Source: Phycisphaerales bacterium (GTDB lineage: Bacteria; Planctomycetota; Phycisphaerae; Phycisphaerales; SM1A02). From it: a stretch of 64,000 bases of DNA. The translations under genes and the position numbers were made by a program. Shown here one piece after another: positions 52,801 through 62,032 of this stretch (position 1 is its first letter; each line of letters starts with the position of its first letter). The stretch lies in contig JAKVBX010000016.1 of NCBI GenBank assembly GCA_022446795.1, forward strand, positions 61,339-125,338, read 5' to 3'. The notes under the pieces are model-generated. The model ran no database searches and was not told the DNA's origin. It saw only the letters and a program-made list of their open reading frames with translations.

Positions 52801-55800
52801 GAGACATTGGTCAGGAACTGGCAGTTGTCGATGGTGTTGCTGTTGTCTCCATCGCCCAGTCTCGCGGCTCCGCCAATGGCCCCGCTTGTATTTCCGATGA
52901 ACTGGCATCCGCTCAAGGTGATTGAGCAGCCATCATCGGCATCGATTCCTCCTCCAAGTGTCGAGGCCACGTTGGATGTAAAGGAGGTGTTGTTGATGGC
53001 CAGGGAGTTGTTGCGGGCATAGATGGCGCCACCGACGCCATGCCACCCATCGGTATCGTCGCTGTCTGATCGATTGCTCTCGAACTGGCAAGAACTGATG
53101 GTGAAGTCGGAGTTCCAGGAGAAAATGGCGCCGCCGCGATCAGTTCCGGTGTTGGCTGTGAAGGTGCTGTTTTCAACCTGGATGCTGGAGCCATCAGCGG
53201 AAATCGCGCCGCCGTACGCGGCTGCCTGGTTGGAGTCGAACGTGCATATGCTTGTGATGGTGACGAGTGGGCAGAATGGTGCGCTGATGGCGCCGCCCTT
53301 GGCTACAGCGGTATTGGAGGTGAACGTGCAGGCTTCAATCACCGGGCTGCTGTTGAGGGCATAGAGGGCGCCGCCTTCATCGACGGCATGATTGAAGAGG
53401 AACATGCAGGATCGGATGATGGGGCTGGCGTCTGTAATCAGGAGGCCGCCACCATTGGGGCCAAGGCTGCCATTGGTATGTCCGTCTCGAATGAGCAGGT
53501 TTTCGATGATGGTGGGATTTGGTGCGCCAGGGCTTCCGTCATTCCCGGTGATGACGATGCAATGCCGGTTTCCGTCGCCATCGATGACGATGTTCTCTGC
53601 GTCGCCGATTCCAATCAGCGTGACGCCGGTAGCGGGAAGGGTGACCACGGCGTCACCGTTTCCGGTATAGCTGCCCGGCTGAAGTTCGATGGTGCCACCA
53701 GATGACCCGAGGTAGTCAACCGCCGCCTGGACCGTGTCGAAATCACATCCGCTGGGGCAGACCTGAACGGTAGCAGTGGGGCAGGAGACCTCCTCGCATG
53801 CCTGGCCGTCGTAAAAGACTCCGCCCTGGCTGGTGCAGGTCATCTCATCGCCAGTCAGCGTGCAACTTCCTCCGATGCAGCAGGCATACGCTGTTGGCGT
53901 GCAGGAGAGATCATCGCAGCAGTCCGGTACACCGTTGCCGTCGAGGTCGTCGAATGTGCCATCCAGGATCTGGCCGTAGTCGACGATGCCATCGCCGTTG
54001 CAGTCGGCGGACCATTCGGCAACGTATCCAAGTACATTTGAACCGATCCATGTGTCATTCCATGTATCAGTATTTCGCAGCCAATATTGGAGATGCCACT
54101 CGGCATAGTTGCCGTTGTTATCATCCGGCTGACCGGGCTGCCAATTTGTATAGATCCAGGGTTCACCAGTTACCCATTCCCAGCCACCAGCTGGTTCAGA
54201 ATAATCAGGTGAATCAGGGTCCTGATATCCACCCAGCCACGGGCCATTAAATGAGCCATCAACCCATAGTTCGGGAATAGGCTGGATCATTGAATAGATG
54301 AACTGGCCTTCTTCTTCAGATGTCACAGTTGCCAAGTGGCCGCCAACAACTTCTGCTGCTGCTTTGGCGTCAACCCATAAAATGGATGATTCAAATGCAA
54401 CGGCGTCATACCAATGTCCATTACCGCCATCAGCGATAGCCCATTGGATGGCATTGCTCACGACACAGCTTTCTGAAATGTCGTTGTCGCCCAGGTCATT
54501 CCAGGTCCCATAGATCTGGTCGGGGGAGTTGCTGCAGATGGTCGTTGATTGCAGGGTGGCTGCGCTGCCATTGTTGATGAAGACCCCGCCGCCGCCCCAA
54601 TTGGCCGAATTGTTGGAGATCACACAGTTGCTGATTGTCGGGTTGCTGTCATAGCAATTGATTCCGCCGCCGTTTTCAGTGACCGAATTCAATTTGAAAG
54701 TGCAACCCGAGATGACTGGATTGCTGGACTGGTAGCAGTGGATGCCGCCACCGCCAGCCGCGGTATTGTTGGTGAAGGTGCAGTTTTCGATGCTCGGATT
54801 GCTGCCATCGAAGCAGCGGATGCCGCCGCCATAGTTGTCGGCGGCATTGTTGATGATTATGCAGTTCGTCAACGTCGGGCTGGAGCCCTCGCAGAGAATC
54901 CCGCCACCATCAAGGGAGGTCGATCCGCCGGTGACGATGAGATCCTTGAGAAGCGTGCTGGGTCCTTCTCCGGAATCGAAGATCCAGACGCGGCCCTGTT
55001 GCTGGGCATCGATCGTCACGAGGGGTTCGTCATCTTCATCAAGGGATCCCTGGATGGTGAGCGTCTTTCCTCCAGGATTCAGGTTGTGCTCGTAATAGGT
55101 GCCTGGTTCAATTTGAATCACATCACCATTGGATGCCGCGTTGATGGCGGACTGAACACTTGTGTAGTCGCAGCTTGGGCAGACTGTAAAGATTTCCGGA
55201 TCACAGCTATCCGAAATGTCGTTGCCGCCCAGATCGACGAACGAGCCGACGCCCAGGGTGGCAAACAGCTGGCCGAGGTGGCCGCAGAAGGTGGAGTCCT
55301 GGTAGCTGATTGTGGCGCCCCAGGCATAGATGGCTGTTCCGACATCTCCGTTGTTCGGTGAAAGATTCTCTTCGAACGTGCAGCCCGTGATGGTTGCGTC
55401 GGCGTAGTTGATCTTGAGCGCTGCGCCGCCTGAATCCGGATTGGTCTGAGTGGCCTCGTTGTGCCGGAAGGTGCAGTTGGCTACCAACGGCGTATTCTCG
55501 TGGGTGTTCATGTACACGCCACCTCCGATACCAGCTGTATTGGATTCGAAGGTGCAGCCCGTGATCTCCAGGGCATCACTGCTGGAGCCATCAGTGGCGG
55601 TGATGGCGCCGCCATCTCCATCGACGCTTCCGTGATTGCCGGTGAAGACAGAATTGGTGCATGAAAACGAAACTTCTGATGTCCTGATGGCGCCGCCCTG
55701 GAAGGACGTGTTGTTCGTAAACAAGCAGTTCGTGATCATCACGCCGGTTCCGTTGGCGTGGGTTTCAATCGCACCACCGTCTTCGCCAGCGAAATTGCTT

Positions 55801-58800
55801 GTGAAGTTGGAGTTGGAGACCGTCAGGGAGCCCACGCCATGCAGGGAGCACGCAATGGCGCCGCCGATGTTTTCGCAACTATTGTTGTCGAATGATGAGT
55901 CTGTCACCGTGGCATGAGCATGGTGTGTGGCAATGCCGCCGCCCTGGCCGAGTCCTGGGTCTGCACTGGTATTATTAAGAAAGAAGCAGTTGTCCACGGA
56001 AAGCGTTCCGTATTGCAGGTAGACCCCGGCTCCATATCTGCAGGAATTGTTCTGGATCGTGCAGTAGGACAGCGTAAGGTCACCGGAATCAATGCAGATT
56101 CCGCCGCCATGAATCTGGCTCGATCCAAGATCAGTCCCGGTTCCATTCTGGATCGTGAAGCCGGTAACCGTCGTGTTGGCACTGTTGTACACATGGAGAA
56201 CACTTCCGGCGCTGCCGCCGTCGAGGATGGTGGTAGCGGCGCCATCGGTTGATGTGATGGTCAATGACCGTCCATCATTGATGACCAGGTTCTCCTGGTA
56301 GGTGCCCGGGCCGACCTGGATGGTGGCGCCATCCGGGGCCGCATCGATGGCGGATTGGATATCGGTGTAGTCACAGGTCGCGCAGACCGTGAACGTGTCA
56401 TTGCTCAGGCAGCTGCCGTCATCACAACAATCCGGGATGCCGTTGGCATCAAGATCTTCGAGAGTGCCATCCAGGATCTGGCCGTAGTCGACGATGCCGT
56501 CGCCGTTGCAGTCAGCGGAATACTCGATGATCAGACCCTGCATGGCCCAGACCGTTTCGAAGTGGTCATTCCAGGTCGCTTCTGAACGGGTATGCAGATG
56601 AAGGCAGTGTTCGGTGTTGCCGGAATCATCCGGTTGTCCGGGCGACCAATTCGTATAGTCGAATGGTTCACCGGTAACCCAGGTCCAGCCGCCCGAGGGC
56701 TCTGAATAGTCAGGAGATTCAAGATCCTGGTAGCCGCCCAGCCAGGGGCCATTGCCCGATCCATCTTCCCAGAAGGACTCGAGGGGCTCGACAAGCTCAT
56801 ACACGAAGGTGTTTTCTTCGGTGGAGGTGAGTGTTGCCAGGTGCCCGCCAAGCGCGGCCGCCTGGTCCCTGGCTTCAGACCATGTCAGCCCGGGGTCGAG
56901 GACCGGTTGGTACCAGTTTCCGTTGCCACCATCTTCGCTGGACCACTGTGTAGCCGTCGGCGTTCCATACTCGATGACGTACCACTCGCCCTCGGTTGGC
57001 AGATCCTGTTCATCCTGGCATTGGCCATAGGCCAGTTGCATGAAGTTGCGGAGATTATTGTCGGCAGGCGCATCTGACCACCAGCCGATGAACTCCCAGG
57101 ACTCACTGGTGACCCATCGCCAGCCACCGTCGGGTTCGTTGTAGTCCGTCGCCAGTGTGTTCTGGTAGCCCCCAAGCCAACCTTTGTCGGTGCCAGCAAG
57201 GTCCAGGCTGTTGATGAAATCCAGTTCTGCCTGTGTCGTTGCGGTGGCGAGATGACCACCGGCCGCTTCTGCAGCTGCCTTGGCGTCTGTCCAGCTGATT
57301 CCATCCGGCGTCAGGACAACTTCATACCAATGATCATTTCCTCCATTGGAAACAGACCATTGGACACCACCAGGATTGTTCTGTTCACAAAGATCCGGGA
57401 CGCCATTGCCATCGAGGTCCTCGTAGGTGCCGTCGAGGATCTGACCGTAGTCGACGATGCCGTCGCCGTTGCAGTCGGCGGACCATTCGACGAACATGTA
57501 GAGATGAGTTCTTGACCAGTGGTGATCATCAAATGCATTCGGGGGTGATTCCCAGCCAGGTATGATCACGCCATGATCTGAACTGGGATATCCCTTCCAT
57601 GGTCCGTTATCCGGTGCGTCTGGATTGCGCCAGCTGTCATAGTTGAGTGGCACTCCAGTGAGCCATCTCCAGCCCCCATCAGGCTCACTGGCGCCTTCAT
57701 CCTGGAGTAGTCCGATTGGTCCTCCGGGGCCAGCATCAGTGCTACATTGCGTGACGTTGCAGAACCACGCCCATTCATCGTAGGTTTCAAGGGAAACGAG
57801 GTCGCCACCAATGGCGTTTGCTTCATCTCGAGCTTCGTACCAATTTAAGTAATCGACGGCAATGGATTCATACCAATGCCCAGTCCCACCGTCCTCGACT
57901 CGCCATTGGATAGCCGATTGTGGTGGCATGGTGAACAGGTAGGCCGAGCCTGACTCGCCAGCGTCGTAATAGGCAGAGACCAAGGCTTCGCCCGCTTCGA
58001 CGGCAATGGCGTATCCGAATCGATCTCCCCCGGTGATATCTGTTGGAACAAGGGAGGCCACTTCAGCCCAGTTGCCATCGTCCTGGTGCTCGAAGACATA
58101 GGCACCACCCGTGGTACCACTGTCGGCATGGAAGCGGCCGATGACCGCGGTGTTGCCATCGAAGTCAACGGCATGCCCGAACCCCTGGCCCGGCTCGGCA
58201 TCGGCTGGGGACAGGGTGGCTTCCAGGTTCCAGTCAGCCCCGTTGTAGCGATAGACGAAGGCACGGCCTGAGTTGAAGCCATTTTCATCGTCCAGTGAAT
58301 CGCCGACAATGGCGACATCGCCATGCAGCGCCACGCCCAGGGTCTGTTGGCCGATTCCCCTCATGGCATTCACGACATGGAGGGTCGTCGTTGCTGCCCA
58401 GGAGGCATCCGGTTGCAGTTCAAAGACATGTACAGATGGATTGGGCCCGGCAGTTGTGATAAGGACTCGATCGTCGGCCAGGGCCATGCTTGACCCGAAG
58501 GTCGTGTCAGACGGCGGGTAGAGGATGGACTGCTCCTGCCACGAGTTGTCCGGCTGTCTTTCAAAGACGTAGACAGCACCGGAATCGTTGAAGGGAGCTG
58601 CGATCATGGCGGTGTCGCCATTGATCTTGGTGACGAAGCCGAATTGATCCGGGGAGTCGATGTCTGAGGCACGAAGGAGTGCCTCCTGTGACCAACTGCT
58701 GCCATCATGGCGGTAGATGTATGCCTGTCCGGTGTCCGCTCCGGAGTAGTCCGCAATCGGGCTTCCGGAAATTGCGACGTCACCGCTGATGTCCACGCTG

Positions 58801-59081
58801 TTGCCGCCGTATCCGTCGCCGACCCCGATATAGTCGAGGTTCCAATCTTCACCGTCGAACTTGTAGAAGAACGCGCCACCATTGCTCGACGTTTCATGGC
58901 GGTTTCCGCCAATGACGATCCAGTCGCCGGAGCGAGCCAGTGAGGTGCCGAAGCGAGCACCGCTTGACGGGCTCGCGATCTTGTAACTCTCGTTGATGGT
59001 GTCTGCCCAGGTCGTGGGTGTCAGCCATGCAGGGCTGCTGACCAGCAGCAGCAACGCCAATGAACGAGTCCAGACCATCAT
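49875..59081 (-). CDS. Giant secreted multidomain protein (propeller, lectin, beta-helix, dockerin), 3068 residues
   Basis: Domains in order (approximate): signal peptide 1-27; FG-GAP beta-propeller 28-385; C-type lectin domains at 390-530, 570-710, 712-855 and 1540-1690; parallel beta-helices at 890-1275, 1290-1525 and 1770-2190; an autotransporter-like G/N/T-rich helix 2200-2540; FG-GAP/VCBS blades 2550-2910; two Cys modules 2930-3005; terminal dockerin pair 3010-3068 ending NWGACP. The ADCNGDGIVDYGQILDG linker follows three of the four lectins. It is likely a cell-surface adhesin, carbohydrate-binding. GGGAGAG precedes the ATG at 59081; the frame up to 59147 lacks a signal peptide. TTGAAC/CACAAT upstream is a possible promoter. 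Confidence 0.9.
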   Translation of the reverse strand: MMVWTRSLALLLLVSSPAWLTPTTWADTINESYKIASPSSGARFGTSLARSGDWIVIGGNRHETSSNGGAFFYKFDGEDWNLDYIGVGDGYGGNSVDISGDVAISGSPIADYSGADTGQAYIYRHDGSSWSQEALLRASDIDSPDQFGFVTKINGDTAMIAAPFNDSGAVYVFERQPDNSWQEQSILYPPSDTTFGSSMALADDRVLITTAGPNPSVHVFELQPDASWAATTTLHVVNAMRGIGQQTLGVALHGDVAIVGDSLDDENGFNSGRAFVYRYNGADWNLEATLSPADAEPGQGFGHAVDFDGNTAVIGRFHADSGTTGGAYVFEHQDDGNWAEVASLVPTDITGGDRFGYAIAVEAGEALVSAYYDAGESGSAYLFTMPPQSAIQWRVEDGGTGHWYESIAVDYLNWYEARDEANAIGGDLVSLETYDEWAWFCNVTQCSTDAGPGGPIGLLQDEGASEPDGGWRWLTGVPLNYDSWRNPDAPDNGPWKGYPSSDHGVIIPGWESPPNAFDDHHWSRTHLYMFVEWSADCNGDGIVDYGQILDGTYEDLDGNGVPDLCEQNNPGGVQWSVSNGGNDHWYEVVLTPDGISWTDAKAAAEAAGGHLATATTQAELDFINSLDLAGTDKGWLGGYQNTLATDYNEPDGGWRWVTSESWEFIGWWSDAPADNNLRNFMQLAYGQCQDEQDLPTEGEWYVIEYGTPTATQWSSEDGGNGNWYQPVLDPGLTWSEARDQAAALGGHLATLTSTEENTFVYELVEPLESFWEDGSGNGPWLGGYQDLESPDYSEPSGGWTWVTGEPFDYTNWSPGQPDDSGNTEHCLHLHTRSEATWNDHFETVWAMQGLIIEYSADCNGDGIVDYGQILDGTLEDLDANGIPDCCDDGSCLSNDTFTVCATCDYTDIQSAIDAAPDGATIQVGPGTYQENLVINDGRSLTITSTDGAATTILDGGSAGSVLHVYNSANTTVTGFTIQNGTGTDLGSSQIHGGGICIDSGDLTLSYCTIQNNSCRYGAGVYLQYGTLSVDNCFFLNNTSADPGLGQGGGIATHHAHATVTDSSFDNNSCENIGGAIACSLHGVGSLTVSNSNFTSNFAGEDGGAIETHANGTGVMITNCLFTNNTSFQGGAIRTSEVSFSCTNSVFTGNHGSVDGDGGAITATDGSSSDALEITGCTFESNTAGIGGGVYMNTHENTPLVANCTFRHNEATQTNPDSGGAALKINYADATITGCTFEENLSPNNGDVGTAIYAWGATISYQDSTFCGHLGQLFATLGVGSFVDLGGNDISDSCDPEIFTVCPSCDYTSVQSAINAASNGDVIQIEPGTYYEHNLNPGGKTLTIQGSLDEDDEPLVTIDAQQQGRVWIFDSGEGPSTLLKDLIVTGGSTSLDGGGILCEGSSPTLTNCIIINNAADNYGGGIRCFDGSNPSIENCTFTNNTAAGGGGIHCYQSSNPVISGCTFKLNSVTENGGGINCYDSNPTISNCVISNNSANWGGGGVFINNGSAATLQSTTICSNSPDQIYGTWNDLGDNDISESCVVSNAIQWAIADGGNGHWYDAVAFESSILWVDAKAAAEVVGGHLATVTSEEEGQFIYSMIQPIPELWVDGSFNGPWLGGYQDPDSPDYSEPAGGWEWVTGEPWIYTNWQPGQPDDNNGNYAEWHLQYWLRNTDTWNDTWIGSNVLGYVAEWSADCNGDGIVDYGQILDGTFDDLDGNGVPDCCDDLSCTPTAYACCIGGSCTLTGDEMTCTSQGGVFYDGQACEEVSCPTATVQVCPSGCDFDTVQAAVDYLGSSGGTIELQPGSYTGNGDAVVTLPATGVTLIGIGDAENIVIDGDGNRHCIVITGNDGSPGAPNPTIIENLLIRDGHTNGSLGPNGGGLLITDASPIIRSCMFLFNHAVDEGGALYALNSSPVIEACTFTSNTAVAKGGAISAPFCPLVTITSICTFDSNQAAAYGGAISADGSSIQVENSTFTANTGTDRGGAIFSWNSDFTISSCQFESNRSDSDDTDGWHGVGGAIYARNNSLAINNTSFTSNVASTLGGGIDADDGCSITLSGCQFIGNTSGAIGGAARLGDGDNSNTIDNCQFLTNVSSSGGGLVIERFDPTISNCDFHGNTANGTSLGDDGRGGGLFTNDCSALLMNCVVSDNSATGPGGGIFVNTDTGPITLESTTACGNTPDQISGSYILQGNGNYIEDSCDADGYSRWTNASGGSFHEPGNWSTSAVPNSNTTAVLDLDNSYIITFDADAQTANLVTRNGNATLKMGVYTYSAANDENEMIIGESYDTTATLNIADGELVVGESNDTGRLILGYDNGATGALNLTGLSARLSVGQLQIGDRGTGLLSMANGGIASINRISLGNALGSNGQLTLSGNSILNCGIELSINYGTVLLDSDAELRFDNPDGPMNIYKGGTIAGDGSISGYLVNRGIIAPDASGTALRITGDFRNRGILRTTITGSAHSRIEVLYEDDSNWDGEARLAGGLLVELQDGFIPDIGSEFTSLSADDRVRDKFDVALMPDLGDDRYMKVRYPGSGPRGSEETVDLVVVGFDDSLGFDDPDTVGLNGQPEAMTVADFDNDGDDDIAVSTPGLVTVFFNANGNFNSSTSIDTGAVTVVDLDAGDFNGDSWMDLAGANGESDSITIIVNDPAGTFMTAEDHPVDPGSTPRGIAAADFNNDDRDDVAISCSGDGMIRVWRSIASGGARGFGFNQDVEVPGGDVPSGIDPGQVEEDKDLDRIDLVVALAGDDNVIILGNTSPQGGVLSFDVSNPYEVGQAPRSVAVANLDGSPDDAESDQYNDIVTANPGDGTISILLHEDIPQADFLATVDLPVGENARSVSLADLDGDGDQDIALIADNTDGSGSTLFVLRNDSNLTGYDQLLIAPAEEFQIQGIPILVDRGDLDSDGTPDLVTINESGTGLRGLPGTLGLVQSNPTPRGACCTIDSCSIETSEFCVAGGGTWLGADTACDSGPCATGACCVGVSCLEIIETECQSLAGDWIGADELCDSTTCSPCEGDSNGDGFVNIDDLLLTINFWGEDAEFGDCDGDGDADIDDMLIVISNWGACP
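53958..54018 (-). repeat. Copy 3 of the conserved linker-coding repeat
   Basis: It follows the fourth lectin domain of the giant gene and is nearly identical to the copy at 43411. Confidence 0.75.
56465..56526 (-). repeat. Copy 4 of the conserved linker-coding repeat
   Basis: It follows the third lectin domain of the giant gene. Confidence 0.75.
57428..57489 (-). repeat. Copy 5 of the conserved linker-coding repeat
   Basis: It follows the first lectin domain of the giant gene. Confidence 0.75.
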
Positions 59082-59165
59082 TGTTCTCTCCCTCGATCGG
59101 CCATGCCCCCGAGACCCCGGCCTGCTGGCAGGTGATTCGGGTGGCATTCCCAGGCCATTGAGCCC

Positions 59166-59193
59166 ATTGTGACAGACTGTCGAGTGGGTTCAA
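59166..59193 (-). promoter_or_regulatory. Candidate sigma-70-like promoter for the giant gene
   Basis: On the minus strand TTGAAC (59188-59193) and CACAAT (59166-59171) are 16 bases apart. The leader would be about 78 bases. Confidence 0.4.
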
Positions 59194-59275
59194 GACCAGC
59201 CCGGCGAGTTGGTCCGGTGGCTGGGGCTCACTCGGTGAAATCGGGCTTTATCGAGGTCCTGTGGGGGTCCCGGGC

Positions 59276-60490
59276 CTAGTCCGGGATGTTCTCCAGCACC
59301 CAGCCCTCCAGCCAGATGCCGATGCCAGGACAGTCAGGGTTCACGAGCACGGGGGTCGACTCGCCCGAGAGTTCGATTCGATGGGCCACCCGGCTGGCAT
59401 CGGAGCGAAGGTTCACGGAAAAGGGCTCCGCGGCGCCACCGATGGGCTCGAACGTGATCTTCCGCATGACCTCTTCGTTCACGGAGGTTCCATTGTCCTC
59501 GGTGGCCGTGATCCGAGCGTCCACGAGTTGACCTCGCCGAAGAAGCCACCATCGCCGTCGCCTCTGGCGGATGCTCAGGAACAGGATGAAGAGGCCAAGG
59601 GCGGGAATCAGGTACAGCAGGAGGAGCCAGTTGTTGTCGGCGACGGACATCATCAGCGTGGCGACGATCGCGCCGAGGATGGTCAGGATGGCGCCGACGA
59701 TAATGCCGACCATGTTGTACCCCATCACCCGTCGCACGATCTGCCTGGGGGCCTCGCGTGGCTTGGCTTGCGAGAGGAGCCCATCGACCTCGCCACGGGT
59801 GATGATCCTCGCCAGGAGCTTCCGGGCGGTCGACGTGTTTTCCGTGCGCCACCGTTCGACCTTCTCCTGCGCATAGCTTCCGGGTACGGCGGCAGCGATT
59901 CGGGCGCCGGTCTCGGGGTCATCCATCGCAGCCTGGAAGACCGCCTGCGCCTCCTCGGCCATTCGTCGGCGCTCCTCACCCTTGAACTGCTCCTTGTCAC
60001 GCCAGGCAACGATGCCGTTGTGATTGCCGCGGTACTCCATGCCCTTGCCTCGGTCGAGTGCATCGAGCATCTCTCTGGTGAAAAGCACACCAGCGGACCG
60101 CGGAACAGGCGAGGAGATGGTGTACCGCTTGGAGAAATCCGGCCGATCCTGGATCTCGACGACCGCATCACCCGTGTTGTCGGTGGCACCGGCCGACCAG
60201 GAGCTCAGGAACCCCTCGTGATGATTGATCCGGAACTTGGGCAACTTCGACTCGGGTCGATGGAAGAACATCACGGTCTGGTAGCACGTGACGGTTCGTC
60301 GGTTCTTGCCACTGCCCGAACTCTCGGTCCAGGTCATGTCGACCAGGACATCAAGGCCGACCGGGCTCACCTTCGCATCAACCCGGGTGATCGTCACATT
60401 GCCCCGTTCGGCGAGTTCGATCAGCGCGGACCGGGTGTAGTCCGGGAGTTCTTCCAGTGCCTTGAAATCAGATGGTGCGGCTGTACTCAT
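59276..60490 (-). CDS. Hypothetical membrane protein with a DUF3592-like C-terminal domain
   Basis: A 404-residue protein. The N-terminal 240 residues are soluble, with no familiar motif (YTISSPVPRSAGVLFTREMLDAL). Two membrane helices lie close together (VGIIVGAILTILGAIVATLM and LLLLYLIPALGLFILFL), followed by RRRRWWLLRRGQLVDARITATEDNG and a small beta-rich end ending PVLVNPDCPGIGIW. The helix-plus-beta arrangement resembles DUF3592. Function unknown. GAGGG is nine bases before the ATG. Confidence 0.75.
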   Translation of the reverse strand: MSTAAPSDFKALEELPDYTRSALIELAERGNVTITRVDAKVSPVGLDVLVDMTWTESSGSGKNRRTVTCYQTVMFFHRPESKLPKFRINHHEGFLSSWSAGATDNTGDAVVEIQDRPDFSKRYTISSPVPRSAGVLFTREMLDALDRGKGMEYRGNHNGIVAWRDKEQFKGEERRRMAEEAQAVFQAAMDDPETGARIAAAVPGSYAQEKVERWRTENTSTARKLLARIITRGEVDGLLSQAKPREAPRQIVRRVMGYNMVGIIVGAILTILGAIVATLMMSVADNNWLLLLYLIPALGLFILFLSIRQRRRRWWLLRRGQLVDARITATEDNGTSVNEEVMRKITFEPIGGAAEPFSVNLRSDASRVAHRIELSGESTPVLVNPDCPGIGIWLEGWVLENIPD

Positions 60491-60565
60491 GGTGATGCCC
60501 TCGCTGACAGGATCACCATACGGTATCGCAGGCGGAGGAGAGGCGGTTGAAGCAGGGTGGATTGG

Positions 60566-62032
60566 TCAGGGGCAGGCTTCGCCGTAATGGCTCAGCAGGA
60601 TCAGGACATCATCCGCATCGACCAGGCCATCGCCATCGAAATCGGCATTGGGGTCCGGGCTGTCCCAGGCGGAGATGACGTAGAGCACGTCGTTCACGTC
60701 CACGAGACCGTCGCCGGTGGCGTCGCCGGGGCAGGGCGGGCACTCCGGGTTGATCTCGTTGCCCCCGTTGTCAACGAAGTTGCCCACGACCTGGTCCCCC
60801 GTGTTGCCGCAGACGAGTGAATCAGCCAGGATCGGACTGCTGTCATTGATGCTCAGGAGGCCACCGCCATTGCTGGCGATGTTGCCGGAGATCGTGCATG
60901 CGGAAATCGAGGGGCTGCTGCCGCTGGAGGCGGACAGGCCGCCGCCGTTGGTGGCGGTGTTCCCGGAAAAGACACAGTCGCTGATGACGGGAACGCATGC
61001 CTCGCCGGTATTGGACATACCGCCTCCGGCCCCGGCCGTGGTGTTGTCCTCGATCACGCAGTTGGTCAGGCTCGGGCTGCTTTCCGTGTTGGCGATGGCG
61101 CCACCGGAGGCGAAGACCCCGGTGGACGAATTCCCGATGAACCAGCAGTTGACCAGGATCGGGTTGCTGTTGTCGCGGTTGTAGATTCCACCACCGAAGG
61201 AGAACTTTCCGCCGGAGACGGAGTTCTCGATGAAGTCGCAGTCCGTCAGCGTGGCGGCGCAGTTGTTCAGGTTGTACATGCCGCCGCCATCGATGTCGGC
61301 CAGGTTGCCCTGGAAGGTGCATCCGGTCAGTTCCGGATTGCAGTTCTGGATGGTGTACAGGCCGCCGCCGCGAACGGCGTCATTGTCCGAGATCAGGCAG
61401 TTGTCGAACGTGGGGGCGCCTCGCGTGAAGTGGGCGCCGCCGCCGTGCTGTGTGGCGGTATTGTTGCTGATGGTGCAACCGACCAGCTGCGGACTGGCAC
61501 CGTCGAGGCCGAAGATGCCACCGCCGTTGGGTGCCGTGTTGTTCTCGAACCGGCAACTGATGATCTCGGGATGGCATTGGCCGCGCAGGTGAATGCCGCC
61601 GCCTTCGATGGTCCCGATGTTGCCGGTGAAGAGGCAGTTCTCGATCAAGGGGCTGCTGGCGCCGAACAGCGTCATCCCTCCTCCGTAATAGGAGGAGCCA
61701 TTGGTCAGGATGAGATTACGAAAGACGGTTGACGTGTCTTCGCCGCTTCGGCATTGCAGGACGGCGCCGGATTGCTGTCCATCGATGGTCACCAGCGGTT
61801 GGCCCGTCCCATCGATCTCGCCCTCGATCACGATGCTCTTGCCGTTCGGGTCAAGGTACGAGCCGAGATAGGTGCCGGCGGCAATGGCTACGGTGTCGCC
61901 ATCCTGGGCGGCGGCCAGTGCCTCGTTGATGGTGGGGTAGTCGTCCGGGACATGGAGCACATCGGCAGCAGTCCAGGCCGTGGGTCCCAGGATCAGGCAG
62001 CAGGCAATCAGGTTCTTCACGGGTCGCTCCAT
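60566..62032 (-). CDS. Secreted parallel beta-helix protein with a terminal dockerin pair
   Basis: A 488-residue protein. Signal peptide about 1-23; beta-helix 25-425 built of turns such as LIENCLFTGNIGTIEGGGI and CTISNNTATQHGGGAHF, in the style of chlamydial PMP repeats; dockerin pair 430-488 (GDATGDGLVDVNDVLYVISAW and ADFDGDGLVDADDVLILLSHYG). It has no lectin domain. Start choice is uncertain: the ATG at 62032 has GAGGG only three bases away; a GTG at 62020 has GGAG at better spacing. Confidence 0.85.
   Translation of the reverse strand: MERPVKNLIACCLILGPTAWTAADVLHVPDDYPTINEALAAAQDGDTVAIAAGTYLGSYLDPNGKSIVIEGEIDGTGQPLVTIDGQQSGAVLQCRSGEDTSTVFRNLILTNGSSYYGGGMTLFGASSPLIENCLFTGNIGTIEGGGIHLRGQCHPEIISCRFENNTAPNGGGIFGLDGASPQLVGCTISNNTATQHGGGAHFTRGAPTFDNCLISDNDAVRGGGLYTIQNCNPELTGCTFQGNLADIDGGGMYNLNNCAATLTDCDFIENSVSGGKFSFGGGIYNRDNSNPILVNCWFIGNSSTGVFASGGAIANTESSPSLTNCVIEDNTTAGAGGGMSNTGEACVPVISDCVFSGNTATNGGGLSASSGSSPSISACTISGNIASNGGGLLSINDSSPILADSLVCGNTGDQVVGNFVDNGGNEINPECPPCPGDATGDGLVDVNDVLYVISAWDSPDPNADFDGDGLVDADDVLILLSHYGEACP

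Noticed and set aside
43411..57489. CRISPR-like array from the recurring 60-base units
   Set aside because: The units are kilobases apart, lie in coding frame after lectin domains and have no spacer structure.
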